From NCBI GenBank assembly GCA_934597255.1, contig CAKTQV010000005.1:62001-126000 (forward strand): DNA of 64,000 nucleotides. Reading direction: 5' to 3'. The position numbers and the translations under genes are program-made. Origin of the DNA: an uncultured Oscillospiraceae bacterium. GTDB lineage: Bacteria > Bacillota > Clostridia > Oscillospirales > Oscillospiraceae. How positions within the stretch are numbered: position 1 is the stretch's first letter; each line of letters starts with the position of its first letter. Shown piece by piece: positions 17,250-25,774 of this stretch. The notes beneath the pieces are model-generated. The model saw nothing but the letters and a program-made list of their open reading frames with translations, had not been told where the DNA came from and did not search any database.

Positions 17250-18527
17250 ATGACGATCGCACTGATTCTTTTTGTCCTGATGTATCTGGGGATGCTGATC
17301 TTCCCCAAATGGCGCGTGGCCTTCGCCGTCGGCGGGGCGGTGTGCATGCTGGCCTTCGGCGTGCTGCCCATCGGCGCGGCCCTGCCCGCCATCAACTGGA
17401 ACGTCATTCTGATGATCGCGGGAACGATGGGCCTCGTGAGCCTGTTCATCGAAACGGGCATGCCCGCGCGCCTGGCCGATCTGCTGCTGCAGAAGGCGCC
17501 GAACGCCTGCTGGGCCATCGTGCTGCTGGCCATGTTCGCCGGCGTGGTGTCCGCGTTCGTGGACAACGTGGCCACGGTCCTGATGGTCGCGCCGGTCGGC
17601 ATCGCCATCAGCCGGAAGCTGAAGGTCAATCCCGTCCCGGTCATCATCGCCATCGCGGTGTCGTCCAACCTGCAGGGCGCGGCGACGCTCGTCGGCGACA
17701 CGACGAGCATCCTGCTCGGCGGCTACGCGGGCATGAGCTTTGTCGATTTCATCTTCTGGCAGGGCAAGTTCTCGATCTTCTGGGCCGTGGAGCTCGGCGC
17801 GCTGGGAACGGCCGTGATCCTGTATTTCCTTTTCCGGAAGGAAACGGCGCCCGTGCTGTCGGACCGCATGACGGCGGTGGACGACTATGTCCCGGGTTAT
17901 CTCATGATTGTCGTGGTCGCGCTGCTGATCGCCGCCTCCTTCGTCACGATCCCCGTTCCCGCGCTCGAGGAGCTGAAAAACGGGCTGATCTGCATGGCGG
18001 TGTGCCTGTTCGCGCTCATACGCGGCTGCCTGCGTTCGCGCAGCCTCGCCCCGCTGAAGCTGGTGGCAAAGGAGATGGACTACGCCACGCTCGGTATGCT
18101 GGCCGGCCTGTTCATCGTCATCGCCGCCATTGAAAACGCCGGCATCATCGACGCGGTGGCGGATTTCTTCGCCAGTGTGGGCGGCGGGAGCCTGTTCGGG
18201 CTGTATACGCTGATCGTGTTCGCGTCGGTGCTGCTGTCGGCGTTCATCGACAACATTCCCTACGTCGCGGCCATGCTGCCGGTCGTGCAGGGCATCGCCG
18301 CCAATCTCGGCGTCGACCCCGTCGTGCTGTATTTCGGTCTGCTCACCGGCGCGACGCTCGGCGGCAATCTCACGCCCTTCGGCGCCTCGGCCAACGTCGC
18401 CGGCATCGGCATTCTCCGCAAGGAGGGCTGCGAGGTCCGCAACCGCGACTTCTTCCGCATCGGCCTTCCGTTCACCTTCACCGCCGTTATCATCGGCTAT
18501 CTGTTCATCTGGTTCGTCTGGGGCTGA
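17250..18527 (+). CDS. SLC13/ArsB-NhaD superfamily anion or ion transporter
   Basis: A 425-residue membrane protein of the ion transporter superfamily (SLC13, CitM, ArsB, NhaD). The inverted-repeat signatures are clear: SAFVDNVATVLMVAPVG (about 110), SSNLQGAATLVGDTTSI (about 138), SAFIDNIPYVAAMLPVV (about 330) and GGNLTPFGASANVAGIG (about 371). The family carries dicarboxylates, sulfate, arsenite or Na+/H+; the sequence does not decide which. It is probably co-transcribed with trkA-trkH (31-nt gap) and ends at a strong terminator, which suggests a link to ion homeostasis. Confidence 0.88.
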   Translation: MTIALILFVLMYLGMLIFPKWRVAFAVGGAVCMLAFGVLPIGAALPAINWNVILMIAGTMGLVSLFIETGMPARLADLLLQKAPNACWAIVLLAMFAGVVSAFVDNVATVLMVAPVGIAISRKLKVNPVPVIIAIAVSSNLQGAATLVGDTTSILLGGYAGMSFVDFIFWQGKFSIFWAVELGALGTAVILYFLFRKETAPVLSDRMTAVDDYVPGYLMIVVVALLIAASFVTIPVPALEELKNGLICMAVCLFALIRGCLRSRSLAPLKLVAKEMDYATLGMLAGLFIVIAAIENAGIIDAVADFFASVGGGSLFGLYTLIVFASVLLSAFIDNIPYVAAMLPVVQGIAANLGVDPVVLYFGLLTGATLGGNLTPFGASANVAGIGILRKEGCEVRNRDFFRIGLPFTFTAVIIGYLFIWFVWG

Positions 18528-18557
18528 TCGCCGCCCCGCTCCGCATCCATCCGTTTG

Positions 18558-18590
18558 GGAGCCTTTCCGTGGGAAAGGCTCCTTTTTCTT
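18558..18590 (+). terminator. Terminator of the trk-SLC13 cluster
   Basis: A perfect 11-bp stem (18558-18568 with 18572-18582), 3-nt loop, then TTTTTCTT. Confidence 0.92.
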
Positions 18591-18650
18591 GCATCCTCTC
18601 GCTCAAACGAGTAATATAGACAAAAAGGAACCGTGAAGGGAGCCGGAGCC

Positions 18651-19826
18651 ATGGAATACATATCGGCGCGGGAGGCCGCCGCGCAGTGGAGCGTTCACAT
18701 CCGCGTGGTGCAGAGCCTGTGCCGGGACGGGCGCGTGCCGGGCGCACGGAAATACGGCAACGTATGGATGCTGCCGGCGGGCGCGCAGAAGCCGCCCGAT
18801 CCGCGCCGGGCGCGGCGGTTCCGGCCGTGGGGCCGCCCGGAATACGACGGCTGCGGCCTTCTGAGCATGGCGGCCGTTCCCCTGCCGAAAAGCGCGCCGG
18901 CCTCGCTCGACCGGCTCGGCGAGGAGCGGCACCGGCGCCAGCTCGCGGCCGAGTTTTCCTTCCTGCGGGGCAATCTTTCCGCCGGGCTGCACATGTTTCA
19001 CGACACGGGCCGCGCCGACGCCATGTCCCTGTGCGCCGCGACGCTGAGCATGGCCGCGGCCAGCCGGACGGACGACTGGATGACCTTCTGCGAAACGGAG
19101 GCGTTTCTTCAGGAGCTGCGCCGCGCCGGAACGGAGCGGGAGCAGCGGCTGGCGGAGCTCGCGCTGGCGACGGCCTCGCTGAGCCTTTTCGCCGCCGATC
19201 TTGCGCCGCAGTGGATCCTGGACGGCGAGCTTTCTCACGCGCCGGAGGACGCACGCGTTCTGTCCGTGTATCTGTACGCCAAGGCGCTGCAGGGCCAGCG
19301 CCGCTCCGACGAGCTGCTGGCCGTGTGCAAAACGGCGCTGGCCTTCTGGGCGCGCGACGACAGCTTCACACTGCTGGACGTTTACCTGTGGCTTTTGTCG
19401 GCGGCCGCCTGCCGCGCGACGGGCGACGGCCGCGGCTGTCTGGACGCGCTGGAAAAGGCGGCCGCGCTGGCGCTTCCCTACGGCTTCATAATGCCGCTGG
19501 CCGAATTCCGCTACACGCTGGAATCGGAGATGGAGGATGTGCTCCTGCGCCGCTGGCCGCCGTATTTTGACGCCGTCTGCTCGATGAGCGAGGAGATGTG
19601 GCGCAGCTGGAACGTGTTCCACACGCGCTTTGCCCGCAGCCATCTGGCCTCTCTGCTCACGACGCAGGAATACCGCGCCGCTTATCTGATCGCCAAGGGC
19701 GCGAGCAACCGGGACACGGGCCGCGAGCTGGGCCTTTCGCCGCAGGAGCTGAAAAAGCTCATGGCCGGCGTTTACGAAAAGCTGTTCATCTCCGACCGGG
19801 ACGCGCTGGCCCGGTATATCCTGTAA
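18651..19826 (+). CDS. Regulator with N-terminal excisionase-type and C-terminal LuxR-type HTH
   Basis: A 391-residue probable transcription factor. The N-terminal 50 residues (SAREAAAQWSVHIRVVQSLC, then GRVPGARKYGNVWMLP) look like a MerR/excisionase-type winged HTH. A middle of about 270 residues is all-helical, Ala/Leu-rich and possibly TPR-like. The C-terminal 55 residues (LTTQEYRAAYLIAKGASNRD, then GRELGLSPQELKKLM) are a LuxR/GerE HTH. I chose ATG 18651 (GAAGGGAG about 9 nt before); GTG 18633 behind AAAAGGAA is an alternative. No target can be assigned from context. Confidence 0.82.
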   Translation: MEYISAREAAAQWSVHIRVVQSLCRDGRVPGARKYGNVWMLPAGAQKPPDPRRARRFRPWGRPEYDGCGLLSMAAVPLPKSAPASLDRLGEERHRRQLAAEFSFLRGNLSAGLHMFHDTGRADAMSLCAATLSMAAASRTDDWMTFCETEAFLQELRRAGTEREQRLAELALATASLSLFAADLAPQWILDGELSHAPEDARVLSVYLYAKALQGQRRSDELLAVCKTALAFWARDDSFTLLDVYLWLLSAAACRATGDGRGCLDALEKAAALALPYGFIMPLAEFRYTLESEMEDVLLRRWPPYFDAVCSMSEEMWRSWNVFHTRFARSHLASLLTTQEYRAAYLIAKGASNRDTGRELGLSPQELKKLMAGVYEKLFISDRDALARYIL

Positions 19827-19837
19827 GCGCCATAAGA

Positions 19838-19871
19838 AAGCGGCGGCCGCCCCCACGGGCGGCCGCCGCTT
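19838..19871. terminator. Bidirectional terminator between convergent genes
   Basis: A perfect 15-bp GC-rich stem (19838-19852 with 19857-19871) is followed by CCTCTTTTC on the plus strand and CTTTCTTATG on the minus strand. Confidence 0.85.
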
Positions 19872-19882
19872 CCTCTTTTCGG

Positions 19883-20737
19883 TCACATCTCCGTATCGCG
19901 GATGAACACCTGCTTGGAGCGCGGATCGTTTTTGTCCTCGCGCTCCTCCACCTGGAACCGGCCGATGGCCTTGACCATGGCCGACAGCTTCGGATAGCCG
20001 TAGCTGCGCGTGTCAAAATCCGGACGCTTTTTCTGCACGAGCTGCCCGACGGCGCCGAGGGAGACAAAATCGTCGTCCGACGCGCCGGCCAGATCGAGTA
20101 TGGAGTCGGCAATGAGCCACACGATCGAGTCGGGGATGACCCGCTCCTCGCTCTTTTTTTCCGGCTTCGGCTCGGCCGCTTTGCGGGCCGGCTCCGCCTT
20201 TTTCTCCGGCTTCGGCTCGGCCGTCTTGCGGGCCGGCTCCGCCTTTTTGGCCGCCGGCTTTTTCACGGCCGTCTTTTTGTCCCGCTCGCGGATGACCTCG
20301 ATATAGATGAATTTGTTGCACGCGGCAATGAGCGCGTTGGGCGTTTTCTGCTCGCCGACGCCGATGACATACTGTCCCGCCTCGCGCAGACGGCGCGCCA
20401 GACCCGTGAAATCGGAATCGGAGGACACAAGGACGAAGCCGTCCGTGTTGCCGGTGTAGAGAATATCCATCGCGTCGATGATCATGGCGGTGTCCGTGGA
20501 GTTTTTCCCCTTCGTATACGCAAACTGCTGGATGGGCGTCACGGAAATATCCAGAAGCGCCTTTTTCCAGCCGGACAGATTGCTCGTGGACCAGTCGCCG
20601 TAGGCGCGCTTGATGTTGGGCGTGCCGTAAATGGCCAGCTCCTCCATCACGCCCTGCAGACAGTCGCGGGGCGCGTTGTCCGCGTCGATCAGCACCGCCA
20701 GGCGCAGGTTATTGTCATTTATGGACAAGTCGATCAC
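19883..20737 (-). CDS. NYN-domain ribonuclease-like protein with C-terminal LOTUS/OST-HTH domain
   Basis: A 284-residue protein with an N-terminal NYN (PIN-like) nuclease domain: LAVLIDADNAP (about 13-23), STDTAMIIDAMDIL (about 80-93) and FVLVSSDSDFTGLARRLRE (about 101-119) supply the expected acidic metal-binding residues. A Lys/Pro/Glu linker (about 155-200) repeats KKAEPARK..EPKPEKK twice. The C-terminal part (about 205-280) fits an OST-HTH/LOTUS RNA-binding domain. The likely role is RNA processing or decay. The GTG start is weakly supported, since AAAGGAT nearly abuts it. A promoter is at 20753-20781. Confidence 0.85.
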   Translation of the reverse strand: MIDLSINDNNLRLAVLIDADNAPRDCLQGVMEELAIYGTPNIKRAYGDWSTSNLSGWKKALLDISVTPIQQFAYTKGKNSTDTAMIIDAMDILYTGNTDGFVLVSSDSDFTGLARRLREAGQYVIGVGEQKTPNALIAACNKFIYIEVIRERDKKTAVKKPAAKKAEPARKTAEPKPEKKAEPARKAAEPKPEKKSEERVIPDSIVWLIADSILDLAGASDDDFVSLGAVGQLVQKKRPDFDTRSYGYPKLSAMVKAIGRFQVEEREDKNDPRSKQVFIRDTEM

Positions 20738-20752
20738 ATCCTTTTCGGAAAG

Positions 20753-20781
20753 AGTATAGCGTATCCGCCGCGGATTTTCAA
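20753..20781 (-). promoter_or_regulatory. Sigma-A promoter of the NYN-LOTUS gene
   Basis: TTGAAA, exactly 17 nt, TATACT on the minus strand. The gap to the GTG at 20737 is only about 15 nt, so the 5' leader is very short or a later start is used. Confidence 0.65.
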
Positions 20782-20797
20782 CTCCGCCGCGCGCGGC

Positions 20798-21547
20798 TCA
20801 CAGCGCCTCGAAGCGATAGCGGGGCTTGCCGAGGCTCTTTTTTCCGTATTCGATCGCAGCTGTGGGACAATAACAGATGCAGGCCATGCAGTGGGTGCAG
20901 GCCTTGCCCCAGACGGGTCTGCCGCCCCGCAGGGTGATGTTGTTCATCGGGCAGCGCGCCGTGCAGCGGCCGCAGCCGGTGCAGGCGTCCCCGGCGGCGA
21001 AGGCGTTCGCCTTCACGCAGAAGGTATAGAACAGCGGGTTCACCGGCCCGCTCATGAAGCGGTCATAGAGGTTGCTGCGCGTCGGCGCGAAGGGCTGGCC
21101 GGCCTTGAGCGCGGCAATGGCGCGGTCGATATCCGGCTCGGCGCGCTCGACGATCTTTCGCGCCTCGTCCGCCTGCGGAGCGTCGAACATCGAGATATAG
21201 TTCTCGGGCATGACGATCTGCGCCGTCCCCATGCAGGCGATGCCCTTCTCCCGGCAGAGCGCGCGGTTGTACCGCTCGGCATGGCCGATCTCGCTGCCGC
21301 AGGTCATGATGAACCACGCCCGCTTCGCGCCGCGCAGCTCCGTGCGCAGCAGCCAGTCCCGCACGACGCGCGGAATGCGCCACGCGTAGGTCGGCGTGAC
21401 GAGCACAAGGCGCTCCCCGGTGTCGACGGGCGACGTGTCGCCCGACTTGATGCGGTCGTTCAGGCTGAGCAGCGGCTCGCCCAGCGCGTCCGCGATGCGC
21501 CGGGCGGCGTATTGGCTGTTTCCGGTGCCGGAAAAATAGAAGATCAT
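20798..21547 (-). CDS. EFR1-type flavodoxin-ferredoxin fusion
   Basis: A 249-residue electron-transfer protein: an N-terminal flavodoxin-like FMN-binding half (FYFSGTGNSQYAARRIA at 3-19; VTPTYAWRIPRVV) and a C-terminal pair of [4Fe-4S] sites, CTGCGRCTARCP and CTHCMACICYCP. The domain order matches the EFR1 (flavodoxin/ferredoxin) family of anaerobes. The start ATG 21547 overlaps the def stop by the four bases ATGA, so the two are translationally coupled. The electron donors and acceptors are unknown. Confidence 0.9.
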   Translation of the reverse strand: MIFYFSGTGNSQYAARRIADALGEPLLSLNDRIKSGDTSPVDTGERLVLVTPTYAWRIPRVVRDWLLRTELRGAKRAWFIMTCGSEIGHAERYNRALCREKGIACMGTAQIVMPENYISMFDAPQADEARKIVERAEPDIDRAIAALKAGQPFAPTRSNLYDRFMSGPVNPLFYTFCVKANAFAAGDACTGCGRCTARCPMNNITLRGGRPVWGKACTHCMACICYCPTAAIEYGKKSLGKPRYRFEAL

Positions 21548-21954
21548 ATCAAAACTCCCTCGCAGTGGTCGATCTCGTGCTGGATGATCTCCGCCGTCCA
21601 GCCGGTGAAGGTTTTTATGCGCGTCTGGAGCTTCTCGTTCTGCCACTGCACCTTGATGCTCCGCCAGCGCTTCGTTTTCCGCGTCCCGGCGAGGGACAGA
21701 CAGCCCTCCTCCGCCTCATACGCGCCGGACCGCTTCAGAATCACGGGGTTGAGCATGAGCAGATACGCGCCGTCACAGTCAACGGCGATGATGCGCTTGT
21801 TCACGCCGATCATGTTCGCCGCCATGCCGACGCAGCCGTCCCTGTGCGCCGCCAGCGTATCGAGCAGATCCTGTGCCGCGCCGAGGTCGTCCGCCGCGGC
21901 GGGCGCAGCCTTCTGCGCAAGGAAAAACGTGTCTCTGCAAATTTCACGGACCAT
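21544..21954 (-). CDS. def: Peptide deformylase
   Basis: A 136-residue metalloenzyme removing the N-terminal formyl group from new proteins. All three motifs are present: GCVGMAANMIG (the G[LIV]GLAAxQ motif, with Gln position altered), EGCLSL with the metal-binding Cys, and QHEIDHCEGVLI with HExxH. I chose ATG 21954 over 21984: GGGAG lies 8 nt before it, the upstream ATG has no ribosome site, and homologues begin MVREI. This is the shorter deformylase type common as a second copy in clostridia. Confidence 0.92.
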   Translation of the reverse strand: MVREICRDTFFLAQKAAPAAADDLGAAQDLLDTLAAHRDGCVGMAANMIGVNKRIIAVDCDGAYLLMLNPVILKRSGAYEAEEGCLSLAGTRKTKRWRSIKVQWQNEKLQTRIKTFTGWTAEIIQHEIDHCEGVLI

Positions 21955-21984
21955 AGCCTGTTCTCCCGGAATCGTCTTTTCCAT

Positions 21985-22013
21985 ATTGTATCAGCCGGCG
22001 GGACGATGCGCAA
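21985..22013 (-). promoter_or_regulatory. Sigma-A promoter of the def-EFR1 pair
   Basis: TTGCGC, exactly 17 nt, TACAAT on the minus strand, about 30 nt before ATG 21954. Confidence 0.65.
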
Positions 22014-22072
22014 GGCCCGCGGCGCGTTTGCCGGAAGGGACGGCAGGGCGGATAAAGCGCCGCATATGCAGA

Positions 22073-22101
22073 TTGCTTCTTTTTGTCAAATCTGGTATAA
22101 T
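22073..22101 (+). promoter_or_regulatory. Promoter at the left edge of the island
   Basis: TTGCTT (22073-22078), exactly 17 nt, perfect TATAAT (22096-22101), 28 nt before the first island gene. Confidence 0.7.
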
Positions 22102-22128
22102 GGACAAAAGTTGTCCCATCAGGGAAAG

Positions 22129-22677
22129 ATGATGTGGTCATTTTCCCGAAACGCGGTATGGATTATGGAGCCTTTTCGGGGCGCTCCTGCTTTTATGGGA
22201 GGATTAATAGTAGTGTTTGGCTTTATCATTGCATCCTTAGGAGTTACGCTTTTAATTTCTGTGGGTTGTAGAAACTCGGTGGTCGACTCGGTGGTCAGAA
22301 GCATATTTGACGTTATCATTTTGTACTCATCAGTTACGTTTTTAGCTTCTTGGGATTGTGGAGACATGACGGTCAAAAGGATAAAAGAAATTGGAATAAA
22401 TCATCGATCTCGATATTATCCAGAACATTACATCACTCCAAAAAGGTGGATGAGGAAGCTCTTTGATATAAAGCAGCGCGTCATTCCACGATTCCTTTAC
22501 TTTGAACTGTTTGTTTCTCTTTTCTATGTAATCCTTGGACTAATTAATATAGTGATCACCATTGCTGTAGGCGTTGATACGAACATTGCTAGTATTTTGT
22601 TCCTGTCTTATCTCGGCCTGATAATGGTCAACGTAATATGTAATTGTATTATTTCCCATAGATTTAAAAGAAAATAG
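22129..22677 (+). CDS. Predicted four-helix membrane protein, island gene 1
   Basis: I do not recognise this 182-residue protein. Hydrophobic segments are near residues 22-48, 58-76, 122-145 and 148-173, with a basic loop containing RSRYYPEHYITPKRWMRK between the second and third. It could start at ATG 22129 or 22132; AGGGA at 22121 favours the second slightly. In this setting it may be a membrane immunity protein against a pore-forming or membrane-targeting toxin, but that is inferred from position only. Confidence 0.65.
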   Translation: MMWSFSRNAVWIMEPFRGAPAFMGGLIVVFGFIIASLGVTLLISVGCRNSVVDSVVRSIFDVIILYSSVTFLASWDCGDMTVKRIKEIGINHRSRYYPEHYITPKRWMRKLFDIKQRVIPRFLYFELFVSLFYVILGLINIVITIAVGVDTNIASILFLSYLGLIMVNVICNCIISHRFKRK

Positions 22678-22748
22678 TAAAGGAAATGTAAGTTTACAGA
22701 ATGATTTTGCTTACCTCAAATCAATTTGCGGGATTTGGAGTGATAGAT

Positions 22749-23237
22749 ATGACGATACAGGAAATCAGGATTTACTTAAAAAAGCACGGTTCCTTTGTAT
22801 TTATGTATAATTCCCAATGCTACACGCTCAAGAGAAGCCGATTCTTATTTTGTCCTCAATATAGCTTGATCGCAACCGATGCGTTGCCTCAACGCCGAAA
22901 TTCGTTAGAGAAGCTGTGTGAGCAAGCTTATATCAGTAATGGCACGCTATTGATCGAAGTCATCCAGTATATTGAAATTCCTGAAGGAAATGATCCTTCG
23001 TGGGAAACGTATGAGGCGATCCGGCACAGTGCTATAGTATACGGAAACGAGATCCATTTTTCATATCGTGGAAAAAGCTATTGGATCGCACAGACCAGTG
23101 ATGGGTCATCTCATTTAAGCGATGATTCAGGAAACACGCAATGGTTCAGCTCTTGTCGTGACTTGTTTGACAAGGCACGCATTGATGGCTGCACGCTTGA
23201 GGCCATATGGGAAAAAGCAGCTGTGGACGCTTGTTAA
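22749..23237 (+). CDS. Hypothetical protein with two similar halves, island gene 2
   Basis: A 162-residue soluble protein of unknown family. The halves resemble each other: FVFMYNSQCYTLKR...LEKLCEQAYISNGTLL and IHFSYRGKSYWIAQ...LFDKARIDGCTLEAI. Each half looks like a small beta sheet followed by a helix, as in several small immunity folds. I chose ATG 22749, with GGAG 8 nt before it; an ATG at 22701 lacks a ribosome site. Confidence 0.65.
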   Translation: MTIQEIRIYLKKHGSFVFMYNSQCYTLKRSRFLFCPQYSLIATDALPQRRNSLEKLCEQAYISNGTLLIEVIQYIEIPEGNDPSWETYEAIRHSAIVYGNEIHFSYRGKSYWIAQTSDGSSHLSDDSGNTQWFSSCRDLFDKARIDGCTLEAIWEKAAVDAC

Positions 23238-23328
23238 AGCCTGGCGCTCGTTGGAATGCATTGGTCTGTAATAGTAAGAGTCATTACAATACGGAAACCG
23301 TATATTTTGCAGCGGAGAGGTGATTACC

Positions 23329-23955
23329 ATGATGAATAGGGTGTTGAGCGGAATTATCATCATAGTAATATGTATGGCAACATTGACAGGGTGCAATAAT
23401 ACGAAATTCGACCAAATAACAGATAAAAATGATTTGCTTACAGAAAAATATCCAATTACTCAAATAGAAGAATTACAGAGCGCAGCAGAAGCCGGTGACA
23501 TGACATTCTCAGATTTCAAGAAGGATTTTAATGTACAATGTATGCGGAAAACACATCAAGGGTATTATGTCGTGCTATTGCTGGAAGACGGCGGAAATGC
23601 TTTTGCTTTTTTTAACAGAAAAGACGCATTGATTCGTGTTATGGCTTTCGACTGTTTTAAAAGCAAAATAGAATTTCAAAATCAAGTGGCGGAAGAAATG
23701 CCCAAAAGCGAGGTGCTAAATTTGGATTCTAATACAATTATTGCACCTGTATCTGCGCAGGAAATAACGGCACATATTGTGCAGGAAGGCATTTTTGTGC
23801 TGAAATATTCACGTTTCAGAGATGGGGAGATAATGGAAGACCCAATTGTAACTTCCATACAATTCATCGAAAATGAAGATATACCAACGAATGACGATCC
23901 TTTTATTAGAGATGAGATCCCTTTTATTTTTGAATTTGATAAAGCAAGCACATGA
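23329..23955 (+). CDS. Small lipoprotein, island gene 3
   Basis: A 208-residue lipoprotein: two initial Met, hydrophobic core, lipobox LTGC (about 19-22), then a mature part rich in acidic residues and short beta strands (YYVVLLLEDGGNAFAFF). GGAGAGG lies 8 nt upstream of ATG 23329. It has no family I recognise. A surface lipoprotein beside Rhs genes could act as an immunity or exclusion protein. Confidence 0.68.
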   Translation: MMNRVLSGIIIIVICMATLTGCNNTKFDQITDKNDLLTEKYPITQIEELQSAAEAGDMTFSDFKKDFNVQCMRKTHQGYYVVLLLEDGGNAFAFFNRKDALIRVMAFDCFKSKIEFQNQVAEEMPKSEVLNLDSNTIIAPVSAQEITAHIVQEGIFVLKYSRFRDGEIMEDPIVTSIQFIENEDIPTNDDPFIRDEIPFIFEFDKAST

Positions 23956-24194
23956 ACCTTAGCAAAATTTAATCATACCAGCAGGCAAAAACCGCAAATT
24001 ATCATCTCTCGATCGGTATGTGGGGCGCCGGCTTGTGGGAGGTATTGCGCGTGATTAAATTTACAAAAAGCCTTTTATTGAATCCGGCAGAAATATGGAT
24101 TTCTGGTATTAGATGCAGCTTCAATAATATAATTAAAATCTCAACCGTGTTTGACTTCAAATGGATCGCAGATCGATGAAGGAGATGAAAATGT
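23956..24194 (+). other. Intergenic stretch within the island
   Basis: Mostly AT-rich, with no credible ORF. A short GC-richer patch near 24010-24052 is unlike its surroundings and may be a gene scrap. An AAGGAG at about 24179 serves the next gene. Confidence 0.4.
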
Positions 24195-24722
24195 ATGGCG
24201 TCCATAATTCATGTTCTGTCTTTGGGTTTGATCCCGATCGCCCTTCAGCTCATCTTTTGCTCTATCTACAAAAGTAATACCAAGGAGCTGCTCAAAAACC
24301 TTAGTGCGGAGCAGTTCGTTCTTCGTTTGCCCAAGGCATATATGTGGGTTTTTATTGTCGGAATCTTGACGAACGTGATTTTCTTGCTGATCATGGAATT
24401 CTTCCCAAATGGAACGGAAGCAGGTTGGGTATATGCGATATTTTCTATTTTCGGGATCTTCTGTGCTTTTTTTGCTTTATACACGCTGACGTGGAAGCTG
24501 GAATGCTTTCGGAATGAGGATTTTTTCATCTACCGACCGTTATTTGGAAAAGGCCGCAAGATCTTTTACCGTGATGTCGAATTCTATCGCATCGAAACGA
24601 CCGGTACGGGCGGCATCATAATAAAAACGAAAACGGGCAGGTTTACTCTTGATCCGCATGTGACGAATAAGGAATTTTTCCTGGCGGTACTCTCAAAGCA
24701 TGGTGTGCCGGAAAAGAAGTGA
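24195..24722 (+). CDS. Two-helix membrane protein with C-terminal PH-like domain, island gene 4
   Basis: A 175-residue membrane protein with hydrophobic segments near residues 5-22, 50-70 and 78-98, then a cytoplasmic, strand-rich domain (FFIYRPLFGKGRKIFYRDVEFYRIETTG). This pattern resembles DUF6560/PH-like membrane proteins often found near Rhs and type VII toxin genes. ATG 24195 has GGAG 10 nt upstream. A possible immunity protein; the function is not proven. Confidence 0.65.
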   Translation: MASIIHVLSLGLIPIALQLIFCSIYKSNTKELLKNLSAEQFVLRLPKAYMWVFIVGILTNVIFLLIMEFFPNGTEAGWVYAIFSIFGIFCAFFALYTLTWKLECFRNEDFFIYRPLFGKGRKIFYRDVEFYRIETTGTGGIIIKTKTGRFTLDPHVTNKEFFLAVLSKHGVPEKK

Positions 24723-24778
24723 TCCCGCCTCCTGTCCGCGAAGTTTATCTGTGCAGGCAGGGGTAACGTTGCTCTGAC

Positions 24779-24839
24779 TGGCAGTATGCCTATGATGCGA
24801 ACGGCAGCCTGACGGGTATTGGGCGGAACAGCTGGACAG
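24779..24839 (+). pseudogene. Rhs YD-repeat remnant in a different frame
   Basis: From 24779 the frame reads WQYAYDANGSLTGIGRNSW, a typical YD-repeat end. The downstream Rhs core (from about 24840) is in another frame, and an in-frame stop lies just upstream at 24764. So the 5' part of the Rhs gene is missing and the remainder is frameshifted. Confidence 0.7.
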
Positions 24840-25763
24840 ATGCCAAATACACCGGGTGCTCCGCTTACCATGCCTTACGGCGGCGCCGGGGCCGGAGCGG
24901 TCTGGCCGCCCATTGCCGAGCTCAATCCCCTCCGCTACCGCGGCTATTATTACGACGCTGAAACGGGATTCTATTACCTCCAAAGCCGCTATTATGATTC
25001 CAAGATCGGCCGGTTTATCAACGCAGACAGCCAACTCGACACGGCCATATCCAGCGGCCTGAACCTGTTCTCCTATTGCGAAAATAATCCGGTGAACATG
25101 GTTGATACTACAGGGCAATTACCGTTTTTTCTTATAACTGCAGCTATCGGTGCAGTGGTTGGAGCTGTTATCGGTGGTGTGGTTGCCGCTAAAAATGGCG
25201 GTAATGTTTGGTCAGGAATCGGAATTGGCGCAGTCGCAGGCGCGCTAATAGGCACGGGCGCAGGTATGGCGGCAGGTGCTGCATTGGCTGGTAGTATAAC
25301 AGCAACAACGGGGGCTGTTATGGCTGGTGGAAGCACTTTGGTAGCAACTATTGGCACAGGCGGCCTTGGTGCAGGGGCAACATATATTGCAAAAAACTTG
25401 TCTCAAGCTGCCAATAATTTGGCCGGCGCAGCTCAAACTGCAGCAGACAAAATGCAAGAAGTTGCAGCCAAAGGAAAAGCCGGAGAAGCATTGTCAGGAA
25501 TAGCCAAAAACACAACTCGTATTCCATCTATGACAGGAACAGCTTCTTATCGGATCCCAGACGGACTTGATGACGGTATGAGAATTTTAAGCGAAGTAAA
25601 GAATTACGCGGGTACTTTGTCGTACACAAATCAACTTAAGGATTTCGTGATGTGGTCACAAGCTAAAGGATTCCAAATGCACCTCTATACAAATGCTACG
25701 TTAACTGGTCCATTGCAGCAGATTGTTGACAATGGCATAATTCAGTTATTCTCATTAGGATGA
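24840..25763 (+). CDS. Truncated Rhs core with restriction-endonuclease-fold toxin tip
   Basis: A 307-codon fragment. It opens with the Rhs-associated core (LNPLRYRGYYYDAETGFYYL, then RYYD..IGRFINAD and NLFSYCENNPVNMVD), and the DNA turns from GC-rich to AT-rich right after it, near 25110, as in classical Rhs tips. A glycine/alanine-rich hydrophobic stretch follows (about 95-190). The last 100 residues (GKAGEALSGI, RIPSMTGTASYRIPDGL, SEVKNYAGTLSYTNQLKDF, TGPLQQIVDNGIIQLF) fit the Tox-REase-7 nuclease family, with EVK as the probable PD-(D/E)xK core. No signal or ribosome site fits a start, so this is probably an orphan tip. The next gene starts 11 nt after the stop. Confidence 0.78.
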   Translation: MPNTPGAPLTMPYGGAGAGAVWPPIAELNPLRYRGYYYDAETGFYYLQSRYYDSKIGRFINADSQLDTAISSGLNLFSYCENNPVNMVDTTGQLPFFLITAAIGAVVGAVIGGVVAAKNGGNVWSGIGIGAVAGALIGTGAGMAAGAALAGSITATTGAVMAGGSTLVATIGTGGLGAGATYIAKNLSQAANNLAGAAQTAADKMQEVAAKGKAGEALSGIAKNTTRIPSMTGTASYRIPDGLDDGMRILSEVKNYAGTLSYTNQLKDFVMWSQAKGFQMHLYTNATLTGPLQQIVDNGIIQLFSLG

Positions 25764-25774
25764 GGAGAGAAAAA

